The position numbers and the translations under genes are program-made. The notes beneath the pieces were generated by a model. The model searched no databases and was not told where the DNA came from. It saw only the letters and a list, made by a program, of their open reading frames with translations. A stretch of 64,000 bases of DNA, taken from Stemphylium vesicarium (taxonomy: Eukaryota; Ascomycota; Dothideomycetes; Pleosporales; Pleosporaceae). Below, piece by piece: positions 25,050 to 36,317 of this stretch (the first letter of the stretch is position 1; the number at the start of each line of letters is the position of its first letter). The stretch covers positions 248,001-312,000 of the forward strand of contig QXCR01000041.1 in assembly GCA_004380135.1 (NCBI GenBank), written 5' to 3'.

Positions 25050-27340
25050 ATGGCAAAAGGTCCCGCAGTTGTAGTTGTCGCCAGGTACCGTTTCCACGGA
25101 TTTCACGGCTCCACATTCCGAGCGTGTAGCTAACATTCGTTTGTAGACATGGCGCACGCCTCGATGCTGCTGACAAGTCGTGGCATCTCTCTTCACCCAC
25201 GCCGTACGACCCTCCACTGACATACGGCGGCTGGTCGCAGGCAAAGGCACTCGGCCAGCGAATAGCCGCATTACTCCACGAGAGGGACAACCAGCAGGCC
25301 GAGGCGGCGAAGGCTTCCCCCAGCAACGACCCCGCACATGTCGACTTTAGCAAGCTGGACATTTCGAAAGAGAGCAAGCCGAAGAAAAAGAAGAAGCGCA
25401 AGATCATCATCCATTCGAGTCCTTTCCTGAGATGTGTGCAGACGAGCACCGCCGTGGCAGCCGGCATCTCGCAGTACCAGTTGCCCACGACACCAGAGCT
25501 CAGCACACCCACGCCTTCCAGAGAGAATGGTGGCTTGCTGGGCAGCTCTTCGCCCAAGCCGCCGCGTACCAAATCCACCTCCGCCCAGCCTCGCACCTTC
25601 GAACCGCTCGCCGACCCCAACCTCGAGATACTGCCGAGGCCTCACACTGGGCCCGAGCGAATCCTGCTGCGCATCGATGCTTTCTTGGGGGAGTGGCTAT
25701 CCCCAGAGTACTACGCCGACATTACCGCGCCTCCGAATTCGACCATGATGGTAGCAGGTGCAAAGGCAGATCTGTTGCGGAGAGGCGACTACATTCAAGA
25801 GCAGCCCAACCCCAACAGCAGCAAGGGAAACTTCCCGGGTGGCTGGATGGGAAACAAGGCGGCTGCCAGTGCTACACAGAATGCTAGTAGAGCAGCTTCC
25901 CCCGCCATGGGCAGCTTAGCTCAGGTTGCGCCCCTGCGCGAACGCTCAAGCAGCTATGCTGGTCCGCTAGGTCTACAGAAAACAATTTCAAGGGAAGCCG
26001 TCTCACCACTTGCGGCGCCTACACCTGTGCATACGCCAGTCCCTACGAGCGTATCAACTCGCCTCTATGAGCCGCCTCATCCGTCATACTCCGTCTCGCC
26101 AGCTGATCCTATACCACGCGGATATGTTGCGCATGCACAGGAAGCTTGCGTAAAAGTCGACTTCCAATGGGACAGTATGCGCCCGCCTCAGGACTGGGGT
26201 GATGGCGGCGAGTACGGTGATGAGTGGAGTACAATGCACAAGCGTTTCAGGAAAGGACTCGCTGGTATGATGCAGTGGTATCGTACTCATGGCACTGCGC
26301 CTCCCAAGAACCAGTTTCCGGGTTTCATGTTCAGAGAACCGCTACGTCTGACTCCGCCACCTATGTCGCACACAAAATCAGACCCCTTCCCCAACTTTAG
26401 CGACGACTTGGCGGGAGAGGACGACGACGAGGAACTTGTGCTTGTTCTGGTAACACATGGCGCTGGCTGCAATGCTCTGATAGGTGCCATGACCAACCAG
26501 CCCGTACTCATGGACATTGGTCTCGCCTCGCTCTCAATGGCAGTACGAAGAGATGAGCCTAGGAAGACATCTGCGCCAACAACTCTACACGCGCGGCGGC
26601 TCTCAGTCGCAGATCCCGGCATGTCCGACACTTATGAGATGAAGCTCTCCGCTTCTGTCGACCACCTACGGCCCGGTGTCGACCCCTCAAAACCACCGTC
26701 TGCGCAACCCCAAGCACAGTCGCCAGCTATCATGCCAAGCCCATCGCTAGACTATCGTCGACGTTTTACAGGGTCTTCGAATGCTAGCACTCCTTCTGAA
26801 ACACCGTTTTCGCTCGGAGACCCATACAGAACTTGGAATAGCTCCATGAGCAGCATGCGACGGACAATGAGTTCGGGGTCCAACTCTAGATTCATGCAGA
26901 GTACGACAAGTGGTACTGCGTCCCCTTCCGGAGGCTTATGGTCAGGGACAAGCACTCCGGTGGGGGAGGCCGACGTGGTTCCCAGCTTTGCAAATTCACA
27001 GCCGCAGCCAAAGTCGCATTCCATTTCGACCTCTAAGATTTCTTCTACCAGGAACGACAGCAAGTCCATCCCGCAAGTAGACGGCGCTGTTGATACGAGC
27101 AATAGTCTCACGAAATTGGACTCCAAGGAAGAGAGAGAAGTGGGCGACAGATCCACACCCCTGATCAGCGCTCCTACTCGAAAGCAGAGTGCACCGAATG
27201 CGTCGGGGCTCTGGGGTGCAAAAGCCCCGTCCAAGAGCAGCAGCGGACTTTGGGGTCCACCAAAACTTGACGATGTGTATGAGCATACTCATGGACCCAA
27301 GAGGAGATGGACAGTAACGGAAAGGGAAGATGCGCGATGA
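25050..27340 (+). CDS. Histidine phosphatase superfamily protein
   Basis: Two exons: 25050-25084 and 25147-27340 (742 aa). The 62-bp intron (GTACCG ... TTTGTAG, GCTAAC branch) splits the catalytic RHG motif itself: Arg12 codon AG|A, then His13-Gly14. Models starting at a downstream codon lose the active site. After MAKGPAVVVVARHGAR come DPPLTYGGWSQAKALG, a Lys-rich loop, SPFLRCVQT (conserved Arg), and the second catalytic motif VTHGAGCNALIGA near residue 447. The C-terminal 270 residues are Ser/Thr/Pro-rich and probably disordered. Phosphoglycerate-mutase-like fungal proteins of this shape are uncharacterised phosphatases; the substrate is unknown. The catalytic His pair is intact. Confidence 0.9.
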
Positions 27341-28138
27341 GTGTTTTGTTCGGCTTGCTGTTCTGGACTCCGTGTTTAGCTATCATGCGTTGAGCGGCAT
27401 TAGTAGTATCGTAATATTTCTTGTTGGTCTTGGAGCGCGGCGTTTGATGTATAGCCTTCGGCGCCAAGGTACGAAGACTATGCTTGAGACACGAATATTC
27501 CACTCGAGTAGAAGAGAAGCCTTGTAAGAAACATGCACTGTTCCTTGGTGATGATGGACGCGTTCCGCCCCGATCGCCTTGACCCGATGCGCGTCGCGCT
27601 TCCAGGCCTTGAAAGCCCATGTCGCGCCCACGTCGGCCCCTAGTAGTGACGCAAGCTCGCCTCGCCAGATGACGACCAGCTGCAGGCGTTGCATTACCGT
27701 CACTTGGGCACCGACTGAATGATGGCAATCAGGCGGACCACGCATTTCCCGTCTTGGAGTTGCATTCGAGCTCAAAACACCACGTTTGCAGCTGCTTCCC
27801 CATCACCCAAGGCCCACCAAACTAACGAGCCCCTAACATTTTCCATTCGCGACAACCGCGCTCGCCGCGACAGGCAGCCCCGGCGAACTTCGAGGCCTCA
27901 TCAACCCCACCGTTCGTCCCCACACCAGCCGCTAAACCGATCACTCGCATTTGTGCTGGAGCCGCAGCTCGGCTTCTGATTGGTGACGGCGGTCGGGCCG
28001 ATAGGCATACAGGCGGGCGCTTCACGCGCAGGCACCCTTAGTGCAGTCCCGTAGGCACGAAGGCTTGCATTGACAGTTGGTGTGGGCGAACTATTCACGC
28101 TTTATCCGTGAACAAGTTTGCAGGAACCCGTTTCAACC
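27341..28138. other. Intergenic region
   Basis: About 800 bp between two plus-strand genes. It should hold the terminator of the phosphatase gene and the promoter of the WBP2-like gene. No coding signal was seen on either strand. Confidence 0.45.
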
Positions 28139-29250
28139 ATGTCTGTCAAGTTAGTACCTCTCCTCTCTTTCTCTCCCCTTCCCGCTATTACTGCTGTTGC
28201 TCGTCTCCAAGTCGCTGCTGCAAACCGCGTGCCCCTCTTTCCCCACGACTCTACATGCAGCTTGAACCAGGGTGTACCCAAGGCACAAAGAGACATTTTA
28301 GCACAGCAACATGGGCTTCAGGACAGAAAAGACGATGAAGAAGACCAAGTCTAACCGCAAAACCAGCTGGGTCATGCTTGCCGAGGATGGCGGCTACACT
28401 CCTCTGCCTGGCGAGCAGACACTATACCAGTCTCCCCCTCGAACCACGCTCTCATTACAGACCAGCCATCGACACCATCCGAGCGAGTCGTATTCGCAGC
28501 AATGCAAGTCTGGCGTTGTCTTTCTCACCAACCGACGGGTACGATATGCTCTCCTGTTTCCAACATGCGAGGCGTAATCAGGTGAACTTCATAGGCTGAC
28601 TTGAACAATAGATGATCTACCTACCCGTGACCCCAACACCACAACTCCAATCATTCGCAGTACCCATCCTCAACGTGTCCGACTCGCGCGTCACAGCACC
28701 ATGGTTCGGCGCAAACAAATGGGAAGCCATCATACAGCCCGTCCAAGGCGGCGGCATACCACCACAGCACGCTGAACTAGACCTTGTCATGGAGTTCAAG
28801 GAAGGTGGCGCATTCGACTTTGCAAGCATATTCGAGAGGCTGAAGGAGCGGTTACGGCAGGCTGTCGAGGTAGCACGAGAGAGCGGTGGCGATGTGCAGG
28901 ATGGAAGCAGAGGCGTCGGAGGTGTAAACATGAACAACGTGCACCTGGAGGATCTGCCGGCATACGAGGAAAGCCGGCAACATACCAGGGTTCCCGATCC
29001 GCTACCGAGCCCGCCCATGGACAGCTCCGCGGGTGGTGGTATGGGTGCTGGTGGTCCGGTCGTAGCAGCGCCCGAGCCCTCCAGCCCACAAGCATCGAGC
29101 CCGTTGTCCAGTCCACGGACACAAGATCGGTTCGAGCCGCCATCGGACCCGCCGCCAGGATACGAAGAAGTGCAGAGGAGCAGTATTGTGGACGAGCTGG
29201 AGAGACAGATGAGGGATAACCCATGGCAGGACGGGGACAGCAAGCGATGA
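28139..29250 (+). CDS. WBP2-like GRAM/PY-motif adaptor
   Basis: Three exons: 28139-28149, 28367-28538 and 28612-29250 (273 aa). The first exon is an 11-nt micro-exon (ATG to AA|GTTAGT); joined with exon 2 it gives MSVNWVMLAEDG, the usual start of fungal WW-domain-binding proteins. Intron 1 is long for this locus (217 bp); intron 2 is 73 bp. A GRAM-like fold covers about 20-140 (GVVFLTNRR, MIYLPVTP, PWFGANKWEA). The C-terminal Pro/Ser-rich tail carries a PPGY motif (PPPGYEE) and an LPAY motif. These are ligands for WW domains of Rsp5/Nedd4-type ubiquitin ligases in related proteins. A role as a ubiquitin-ligase or membrane-trafficking adaptor is inferred. Confidence 0.88.
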
Positions 29251-29854
29251 GGCCGGGGATTGATTTGATGAGGTATCAGCGTGTTTGAGCAGGGCGTTCT
29301 GGGGGACCGGCTTCACATGGCCGCGATGAGTTATCATGAACTCGCCTTTATTGCTCCACTCCGCTTGGATATATTCGAGAAATACAGCTACAGCCGACGC
29401 TATTTTGTTGGCTTCAATTGTCACTGCACGTCTCTAGTACTTCAACCACGCCCACTGATTAGCGTGAGATGTCTGGAATGTCTTTCCACGAAACGCTTCA
29501 GCTTCGGCATCGTTACGCTGACGGCAGCCTGAGGAGATAATGTACTCGAACACATGACAGACAAGATGCGCTGACTGACATGTGAAGGATTCCCAGACCG
29601 CCATCTTCCAGCCTCTGGCAGCATGTGAAAGCTAGTTCCCCGGAAGCATGACGCGCCCCGCAAACGCACTAACGCAAAGCAGAAGTTACCTCGGCGATGC
29701 GAGGCAAATGACCTAATTCCTGGGCCGACCAGAATACTAACCACGGCCTTCTTCTTCTAATCTTTACTTAGCTCTCTCTCGCCTTTCTCTGGTACCCTTC
29801 TTCTTCATCTTCTGGATTATATCTGCTTCATATACACCAGCTTCAGACTTCAAT
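29251..29854. promoter_or_regulatory. Intergenic region with CT-rich thiolase promoter
   Basis: A pyrimidine-rich stretch at about 29768-29817 (plus strand) ends some 40 bp before the thiolase ATG. Such CT-tracts are common just upstream of fungal transcription starts. No gene was seen. Confidence 0.4.
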
Positions 29855-31332
29855 ATGGCGAACCAAGCCCCCAACAAAGGTACGTGGTGCAGATGGAAAC
29901 ATGCAATCATCATGGCGCAACATGCTAACAGCCTGGACAGTTCAAGAACGCCTGACCCAGGTCGAAGGCCATCTTCTCGGTGGCTCTGGAAGCCCCAGCG
30001 CATCCGGATCCAAGGGAAAGAAGGGCCTCTTGGAGAAGAACCCCGACGACGTGAGTACTATACCCAATTCTCAGCATGACCAGCATGGACGTCATGCAGC
30101 CTGTAGAGCACACTGCAGCTCCTCTTTAATATTCGCCTTCTAGAATCTGTATGCTGACGACATGTTGATAGATTGTCGTAACTTGCGCGCTCCGCACAGC
30201 CATCACAAAGGGCGGAAAGGGCGGCTTCAAGGACACACAAGCGTCCGACCTCCTCCACGGCGCCTACAAGGCCCTCATCGAGCGCTCCGGCATCGACCCC
30301 AACGTCGTTGAAGACATCGCCGTTGGCGCCGTCCTGGCACCAGGCGGTGGCGCAACCGAGTTCCGCGCTGCAGCCCTTGCCGCCGGTTTCCCTACCACAG
30401 CCGCAACAAAGAGTCTGAATAGGCAATGCTCGTCCGGTCTCCAAGCATGCGTTGACATCGCCAACGCGATCAAGTCCGGCATGATTGAAGTCGGCATCGG
30501 CGCCGGCGCAGAGAGCATGAGCACACAATACGGACCGGGCGCCGTCAGCGAGTTCTCAGAGCTCCTCGAGAACCACAAGGAAGCCGCAAACTGCAAGGTG
30601 CCCATGGGCGTGCTATCCGAGCAAATGGCCAAAGCCAAGGGCATCGCGCGAACCGACCAAGACGCCTTTGCCGCATCTTCATTCCAAAAAGCCGTCGAGG
30701 CCCAAAAGCAAGGTCTCTTTGACGAGGAAATCGCTCCCCTGACGGTCAAGTGGACGAACCCCAAGACGGAAAAGGAAGAAACCATCACCGTGAACAAGGA
30801 CGACGGCGTCAGACAAGGCATCACCGCCGAATCCCTAGGCAAGATCCGCCCTGCCTTCTCAAAGGACGGTTCCATCCACGCGGGCAACGCATCCCAGATC
30901 TCCGACGGCGCGGCTGCCGTTCTCCTCATGAAGCGCAGCACAGCACAGCGTCTCGGCCAGAAGATCATCGGCAAGTTCGTCCAAGCTTCCATCGTTGGTG
31001 TACCGCCGCTCATGATGGGCGTTGGTCCCGCCGCTGCCATCCCTGTTGTCCTCGAGAAGACGGGCCTCAACAAGGATGACGTGGATATCTACGAGATTAA
31101 CGAGGCTTTTGCTAGCCAGTGTCTGTTCTGCATCAACGAACTCGGTCTTGATATGAAGAAGGTTAACCCCAAGGGTGGTGCTATTGCGTTTGGACATCCG
31201 CTTGGTGTTACTGGTGCGAGGCAGGTTAGCACGCTCTTGACGGAGCTTAGGAGGACAAAGACAAGCATTGGTGTTACAAGTATGTGCGTGGGTACTGGTA
31301 TGGGTATGGCTGCTGTCTGGGTTGCAGAGTAA
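29855..31332 (+). CDS. POT1: Peroxisomal 3-ketoacyl-CoA thiolase
   Basis: Three exons: 29855-29879, 29941-30050 and 30172-31332 (431 aa). Introns are 61 bp (ATGCTAAC branch) and 121 bp. It catalyses the last step of beta-oxidation, CoA-dependent cleavage of 3-ketoacyl-CoA. The joined N-terminus carries a PTS2 peroxisomal import signal, R12-L13-x5-H19-L20 (RLTQVEGHL), which appears only when exons 1 and 2 are spliced. The catalytic nucleophile is Cys131 in NRQCSSG. GHPLGVTGAR (active-site His) and the C-terminal catalytic Cys in CVGTGMGMAA are all intact, as is NEAFA. Length is normal for the family. The PTS2 separates it from cytosolic acetoacetyl-CoA thiolase. Confidence 0.95.
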
Positions 31333-31882
31333 AAAGAGATTTAGTCGGAGGACCTTTTTTTCTTTTTTCTTGTTGTTCAAATGGGCTTCTGGCTCGTTTG
31401 TATGATCATGTATATGCAATGAATATATTATCTTCTTCTGATGACGATGAGACATTACGGTCGTTTTCTTTTTATGTGAAATACTGGTACAATATATTTT
31501 ACGGTCGAATGCGTATATATGTAATAGTCATGTAGCTCTATTGCTCCTAACGTACAGCCCTTGTTTCTGTGCGAGAGCTAGATAGAAATGAAAATTTGTT
31601 GCGTGTATCAATGTGTGCGCCTGTCGCCTTCCTGCACGGGGTATATCGCTCCAAGCATGCACAGGGGGTGCATCTTGTGTTTTCCTCTCATGACGCGACT
31701 GACTTCATGCGCTCATGTACTCCTCATTGTCCTCCCTGTCTTTCTCGTGGTTCTGACTTCCTCAGGGCGCCCGTGGCGAGTAGCGCCATCATAGCTCAAG
31801 GCTACTGCGGCTACATGTTTTCCCTGCATGTACATATGATGCACATGTCTGTATGTTCCTGTGTATAATATATCCAATCCCA
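31333..31882. other. Convergent 3' flank
   Basis: 550 bp between the stops of the thiolase (+) and DLT1 (-). It is T-rich just after the thiolase stop (runs near 31357-31375), then has several ATATAT-like A/T motifs near 31490-31520, consistent with polyadenylation signals. No gene is seen. Confidence 0.45.
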
Positions 31883-33274
31883 TCACCCGGCATCGATATT
31901 ATACTGATACGGCAACTGACCCAGACTAGGATTCGTATTCAATCTAATCACGCTGCCCGCAGTGCCCAGCGAACTCTCGCTCGAGTTTGGCAGTATCGTA
32001 CTGGGACTTCTTCGCGCCCGGTCGTGGATGACTACGGACCCAGTTTCCGACTCTGAGCGGGCAAGCGAGCGTTGCGAGGGCGTGCGCGGCGTGCCGTAGA
32101 TTGTCGAGGTGTAGTCTTGCTGGCGGGACGGGGCGGTACGGACAGTCTGCGGGCTGTGTGGTGTTGAGGCGCGGCTGCTGGGTGTAGAGAGGGAGCTGTT
32201 GAAGGAGGAGAGCGAGGATTGGCGGTCGAGTTGCGGGGTGCGGTAGGGCATGTGCGAGTGCGAGGACACGCTTGATTCTGAGCTTGACTCTGTGGGCGCG
32301 AGACTGCGCGTGTCTGATTCGAAGTCCTGGGCGCGCGCTTCTTCGATGACGGCTGCGTCAACTTCAGTCATGCCGTTTAGGATCTCGGCGAATATGGCCA
32401 TGATGTCGCGGAATTGCGTCTCGGTCAGGCTGGCGGTCGAGAAGCGGGCGTACTCGTATTGCGCGAGGAAGGTAGCGCCCAGTGAGGGCGGGTTCAGCAG
32501 TCCGAATTCTGCCAGGCGTGAGAGGTATTCGCGAAGGCCCATTGCGCGCGGGCGCTGGAGCAGGGTGACGATGCGCGCGTCTGGTAGAGGTGGTGCATTG
32601 TCTGGGTATTGTTGCATGCTCTCTTCGAGAACAGGGTCGGGCGGCGCGAGGGAGACGGCTTTCGCTTCGATGAGGTTGGGAAGTTCGCAGATGACGCCCC
32701 AATACTGCAGGTTGGGGAGATCGGGCGACGAAGGGGAGGCCCAGCCAGGATGCGAGACATGGCCCCACGGCGGCGACTTTGCAGAGACGGGGATGATGGT
32801 CGCATTAGGTGCATGGTGGTAGTGGTGGTGATGGCCCTTTTTCTTGTGCGCTTTTTCCTTGTCCTTTTTGCTCTCGGTCGTGTTTGGGCGCGACAAAAGC
32901 TCCTCTTCCTCGTCGACCTCGTCCCTAACATCTCGCGGCCTGCTGTCCCACGCAATAATCGCACTCCTCTTGAAATGCTTGACCACCATCCTCCTCACTC
33001 CCTTTCCCACTTCTCCCTCCTCGACGGGCACATAGCTTTTCGGTATGGCCGACAACACTGTCCTATTCGTGTAGATGCGCGTCGAGTAGATCAACAACAC
33101 AATCAGACTGGTGAGCAGATAGACGCCGCCAATAACGAAGAGCTTCTGGATCTCATCCGACTTGATGGACTGGTATATCGTGTCGGCGGGCGTGACTGCA
33201 AGGAATAGGATCAGGATTATGAGAAGCGCCGTGTACGTGGTCGAGTACCAGATGCGGAAGAGGGGAATGCGCAT
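31883..33274 (-). CDS. DLT1: Defect at low temperature protein 1 (Dlt1)
   Basis: Single exon, 463 aa. Two N-terminal transmembrane segments (about 12-32 and 45-66) frame a short loop containing TPADTIYQSIKSDE. A cytosolic region follows with RTVLSAIPKSYVPVEEGEVG and RRMVVKHFKRS, a Lys/His-rich run (HHHHYHH near residue 155), then PPDPVLEESMQQ, GLREYLSRLAEFGLLNPP and FLAQYEYARFSTASLTE. The layout fits the Dlt1 family of fungal membrane proteins, known from a cold-sensitive yeast phenotype but without a molecular function. The C-terminal 150 residues are Ser/Thr/Pro-rich and poorly conserved in character. It sits tail to tail with the thiolase and head to head with the GH47-like gene. Confidence 0.85.
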   Translation of the reverse strand: MRIPLFRIWYSTTYTALLIILILFLAVTPADTIYQSIKSDEIQKLFVIGGVYLLTSLIVLLIYSTRIYTNRTVLSAIPKSYVPVEEGEVGKGVRRMVVKHFKRSAIIAWDSRPRDVRDEVDEEEELLSRPNTTESKKDKEKAHKKKGHHHHYHHAPNATIIPVSAKSPPWGHVSHPGWASPSSPDLPNLQYWGVICELPNLIEAKAVSLAPPDPVLEESMQQYPDNAPPLPDARIVTLLQRPRAMGLREYLSRLAEFGLLNPPSLGATFLAQYEYARFSTASLTETQFRDIMAIFAEILNGMTEVDAAVIEEARAQDFESDTRSLAPTESSSESSVSSHSHMPYRTPQLDRQSSLSSFNSSLSTPSSRASTPHSPQTVRTAPSRQQDYTSTIYGTPRTPSQRSLARSESETGSVVIHDRARRSPSTILPNSSESSLGTAGSVIRLNTNPSLGQLPYQYNIDAG

Positions 33275-33971
33275 GGCTGCGACGGCCGTGGTGACGATAG
33301 CAGTAGGAGGGCGTAAGGAAGGTATGCATGGAGATGAAAATAATTACAAATTAGCGCTACGTGACAAGTGGTCGTGGCTACATGACGAGAGGATAGAGTG
33401 AGCATCGCGTCATGCCATCATGGTGTTTGTGATTAAGGAGGAAGGCGCCAGGGCCAAGCTACCGACTACCGACATGCAGATTCGCCCCACATGTTCGTTC
33501 ACCTGTTTCCCACACACCGTTTTGAGGGCACCAACAAAATTCCGTGTGATGCTCGAAATCTCCTTAGGCATTCTTGATCAGCTTTGGGAATTTTGATCTC
33601 GTACATTTTGCACACTCCGCTCACCCCTCTTCCCGCCTAGACGCTCCAGGCAATCTAACGTGTAGGCTTCACATGTCCGCCAACGTCTCGCCATAGAAAC
33701 AATAGCCGATATTCACACAGCAATCACGCATCGGCCTGGAAACGTTTCGAAACAAACCGTCATGGAATACAGGATGTTGCTGGCCTCGTGTGCCACCATC
33801 AGCCAACTGATACACGCAACGATGCGCATTGTCTTCTCCACAAAGTTTACGCCTAATATTGAAATGGCCGAAACATGACATGCTCCAGACACGCCACCGC
33901 AAATTTCTACTTATCTCCGTGTATACTGCGCAAAGCGTATTGTCCTTGGTCTTCTCAAACTCTCCGTCATC
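33275..33971. other. Divergent promoter region, DLT1/GH47-like
   Basis: 700 bp between two divergent starts. No open frame with family motifs; nothing else to report. Confidence 0.45.
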
Positions 33972-35762
33972 ATGCATACTCGCAAAGGCTCCTTTGGCCT
34001 GGGCGTGTGGCCCGCCAGGTCGCGGACGGGCACAAAATGGTTAGGACTTCTCTTTTTCATTTCTCTCTCAGTCTTGTTCTTTTATCACATCGATCTCTCC
34101 GTTCGGTCTATTCCTTCTCTCTCACCTACGCCTTCCTGTCCTGATACGCCTTCATACTATTCTCTGGTAACCCCACTTAATCACAGCTTCAACTGGAGAA
34201 TTGCCACCATTCAACACTACCCCGTGGAGAGACTGACACGGCTTCCGTCCCGCACACGAGAACATTCACTGAAAATACAGTATGACTTCAGCATGGCCAA
34301 ACCTTCCTATCGAGGCATAGTGGTGCGCAAGCGTCGTCAAGCCGCCATAAAAGCAACATTCGAAGGATATTGGAGAGCCTACAAGCAAGGGGTGGTAGAG
34401 GACGGGAAGCTACAGATAATGTTCACAGAACGCAGTTCTGCGGTCATTGGCAGTCTTGACACCCTCTGGATCATGGGACTCACCGCTGAATTTGAAAAGG
34501 CTGTGACCATTGTCGTTGAAATGGATCTGGCGCCCACCAACCAGTTACTAAGCTTGTCACAAACATCGCGGTTGTTGTCCGCGCTACTCGCAGCATACGA
34601 TCTCACGCCATGCAAAGATGGTCGCCTCCTAAACAAAGCCATGGAACTAGGCGACATGCTCTACACCTTCTTCGACACGCCCAACCGCATGCCAATCACA
34701 TCCTGGAACGCAACGAAAGCCGCGAATCGCGAGGAGCAAGCAGCAGCGCAGCATGCCACACCCGCTGATCTCATCTCCTACAGTCTTGCATTCACCAGGC
34801 TATCCCAACTCACAAACGACATGCGCTACCACGACGCCGTAACCCGCATCACCACCACTCTAGCCACCCAACAACCGACCACCAGAATCCCTGGTCTCTG
34901 GCCCACCTCCATGAACCCGCAAACTCTCGCCTTCGCAACCAACAACACTTTCAACCTCGACACTGCGTCCCTCTCCATCTACGCTGACCCTCTGCTTTTA
35001 CCCCAACTCCTCGCCGTCTCCCCCACCACGTCGCCCTACACCATGCTATCCACCACCGCCATCGACGCGATAATAAAAAACCTGCTCTTCCGACCCATCA
35101 CGCCCAACAACGCCTCTATCCTCATGGCTAGCGCCGCGTACACGACTCCAAACGGCCATGTAACACGTACACACGCCATCTTCGCCTCTTCCTGTGCTCT
35201 CGGTAGCACTCTCGCCCTTTCCGCTGCTCTCACCCGTAATGCCACACACCTCACTTACGCGCGCTTCGTGGCGAAAGGCTGTATATGGACGTCGCTGCAC
35301 TCACCCTTCGCTTCTTCGACGAAAACGAATATAATGCCAGATAGCTTCTCCATGCTAGCTTGTTCGTCGGCCGATCTCAAGAATAGTGCTGAGGATTGTA
35401 CGTTTAATCCGACCGTGTGGCCGCGACAAGAATACCCGGGCTTCGAGGAGGTGAAAGAGGCTGCGATGAGGGTGGTGGTAATCAGACCAGAGGTCGTCAT
35501 GAGTTTGTTTACGCTGTATAGGGCTACCGGGGAAGAGAGGTGGAGGGAGGTCGCGTGGGAAATGTGGGAGGGTGTTGAACAGGCTGTGAAGGAGAGGCTA
35601 GAGCAGGCACAGGACGAAAGTGTTGGAGACGACAAAGAGTTTACGAGGGTGGTACGGACGCTTAAGTACTTCTACCTGCTGTTCAGCGAGCCAAACGTCC
35701 TTATCTTGGACGACTGGGTGATTGGCAGCGACGGACATGCATTATGGGCCGGCAGTCAGTAA
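33972..35762 (+). CDS. GH47 alpha-mannosidase-like protein, probably inactive
   Basis: Single exon, 596 aa. A short basic cytosolic tail precedes one membrane anchor (about 22-40), giving a type II topology as in ER/Golgi class I mannosidases. GH47 landmarks are clear: GSLDTLWIMGL, LLSALLAAYDL, RPEVVMSLFTLYRATG and TLKYFYLLFSEPN. Key acidic positions are altered. The family FE-x-TIR Glu (general acid) is Gln in LSLSQTSR. VES after RPE is VMS. SF(F/W)LAETLKY is FTRVVRTLKY. The Ca-binding NTEAHP near the C-terminus is GSDGHAL. Class I mannosidases trim Man9 N-glycans; EDEM-type members act in glycoprotein quality control. Loss of several catalytic positions suggests a pseudoenzyme or a lectin-like role. 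The reading frame is intact, so it is not a decayed gene. Confidence 0.85.
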   Translation: MHTRKGSFGLGVWPARSRTGTKWLGLLFFISLSVLFFYHIDLSVRSIPSLSPTPSCPDTPSYYSLVTPLNHSFNWRIATIQHYPVERLTRLPSRTREHSLKIQYDFSMAKPSYRGIVVRKRRQAAIKATFEGYWRAYKQGVVEDGKLQIMFTERSSAVIGSLDTLWIMGLTAEFEKAVTIVVEMDLAPTNQLLSLSQTSRLLSALLAAYDLTPCKDGRLLNKAMELGDMLYTFFDTPNRMPITSWNATKAANREEQAAAQHATPADLISYSLAFTRLSQLTNDMRYHDAVTRITTTLATQQPTTRIPGLWPTSMNPQTLAFATNNTFNLDTASLSIYADPLLLPQLLAVSPTTSPYTMLSTTAIDAIIKNLLFRPITPNNASILMASAAYTTPNGHVTRTHAIFASSCALGSTLALSAALTRNATHLTYARFVAKGCIWTSLHSPFASSTKTNIMPDSFSMLACSSADLKNSAEDCTFNPTVWPRQEYPGFEEVKEAAMRVVVIRPEVVMSLFTLYRATGEERWREVAWEMWEGVEQAVKERLEQAQDESVGDDKEFTRVVRTLKYFYLLFSEPNVLILDDWVIGSDGHALWAGSQ

Positions 35763-36317
35763 CAATCTCATATACATCACTAGCATGGCAACGCGGACAA
35801 GTGTTATGATATCGTGATGACATTACTGCCTAGCCTGTCTCAAAGCCAAGGGTCATGTACACATATACGATGAATGATCATCATCCATCGATGAGGAACT
35901 CTGGCGTCATATCGTCGACCCTTGCGAGCCCTCGGTGCGAACTTTTACGGTCGCACTCATCAACGCATCCTCGCGTTCCACCTTCCATCCAGTAAAGCAA
36001 TCTCGGTTGTCGTCTCCACACGCCGCCCGCCGACGTAGTCATACCCCGTGAAGAAAATGAGAAGAGAAGAAAAGCCTTCGTTACCATGATTAAGCGAAGT
36101 CGAAGGCTGCCCATGTACAGATGTCTAATCGTGACTGGGAGTGTGATGTAGAGTTTTGAAAGTTTGAGTTAAGGGAAAGCCGACCACCGTTAACACCATG
36201 CAATGCCGCAAATAAATGACAAGGTAGAAGAGAAGCGCTCAAGTGGTAGCCATGTCACCATGTAAGGTGTGAAGTCAAGGCTCGTGGTTGAAGCGGATTC
36301 TGGGACTGTAAAGTTGC
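35763..36317. other. Convergent 3' flank
   Basis: 555 bp between the stops of the GH47-like gene (+) and TBP (-). It presumably holds both 3' UTRs. No coding signal. Confidence 0.45.
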
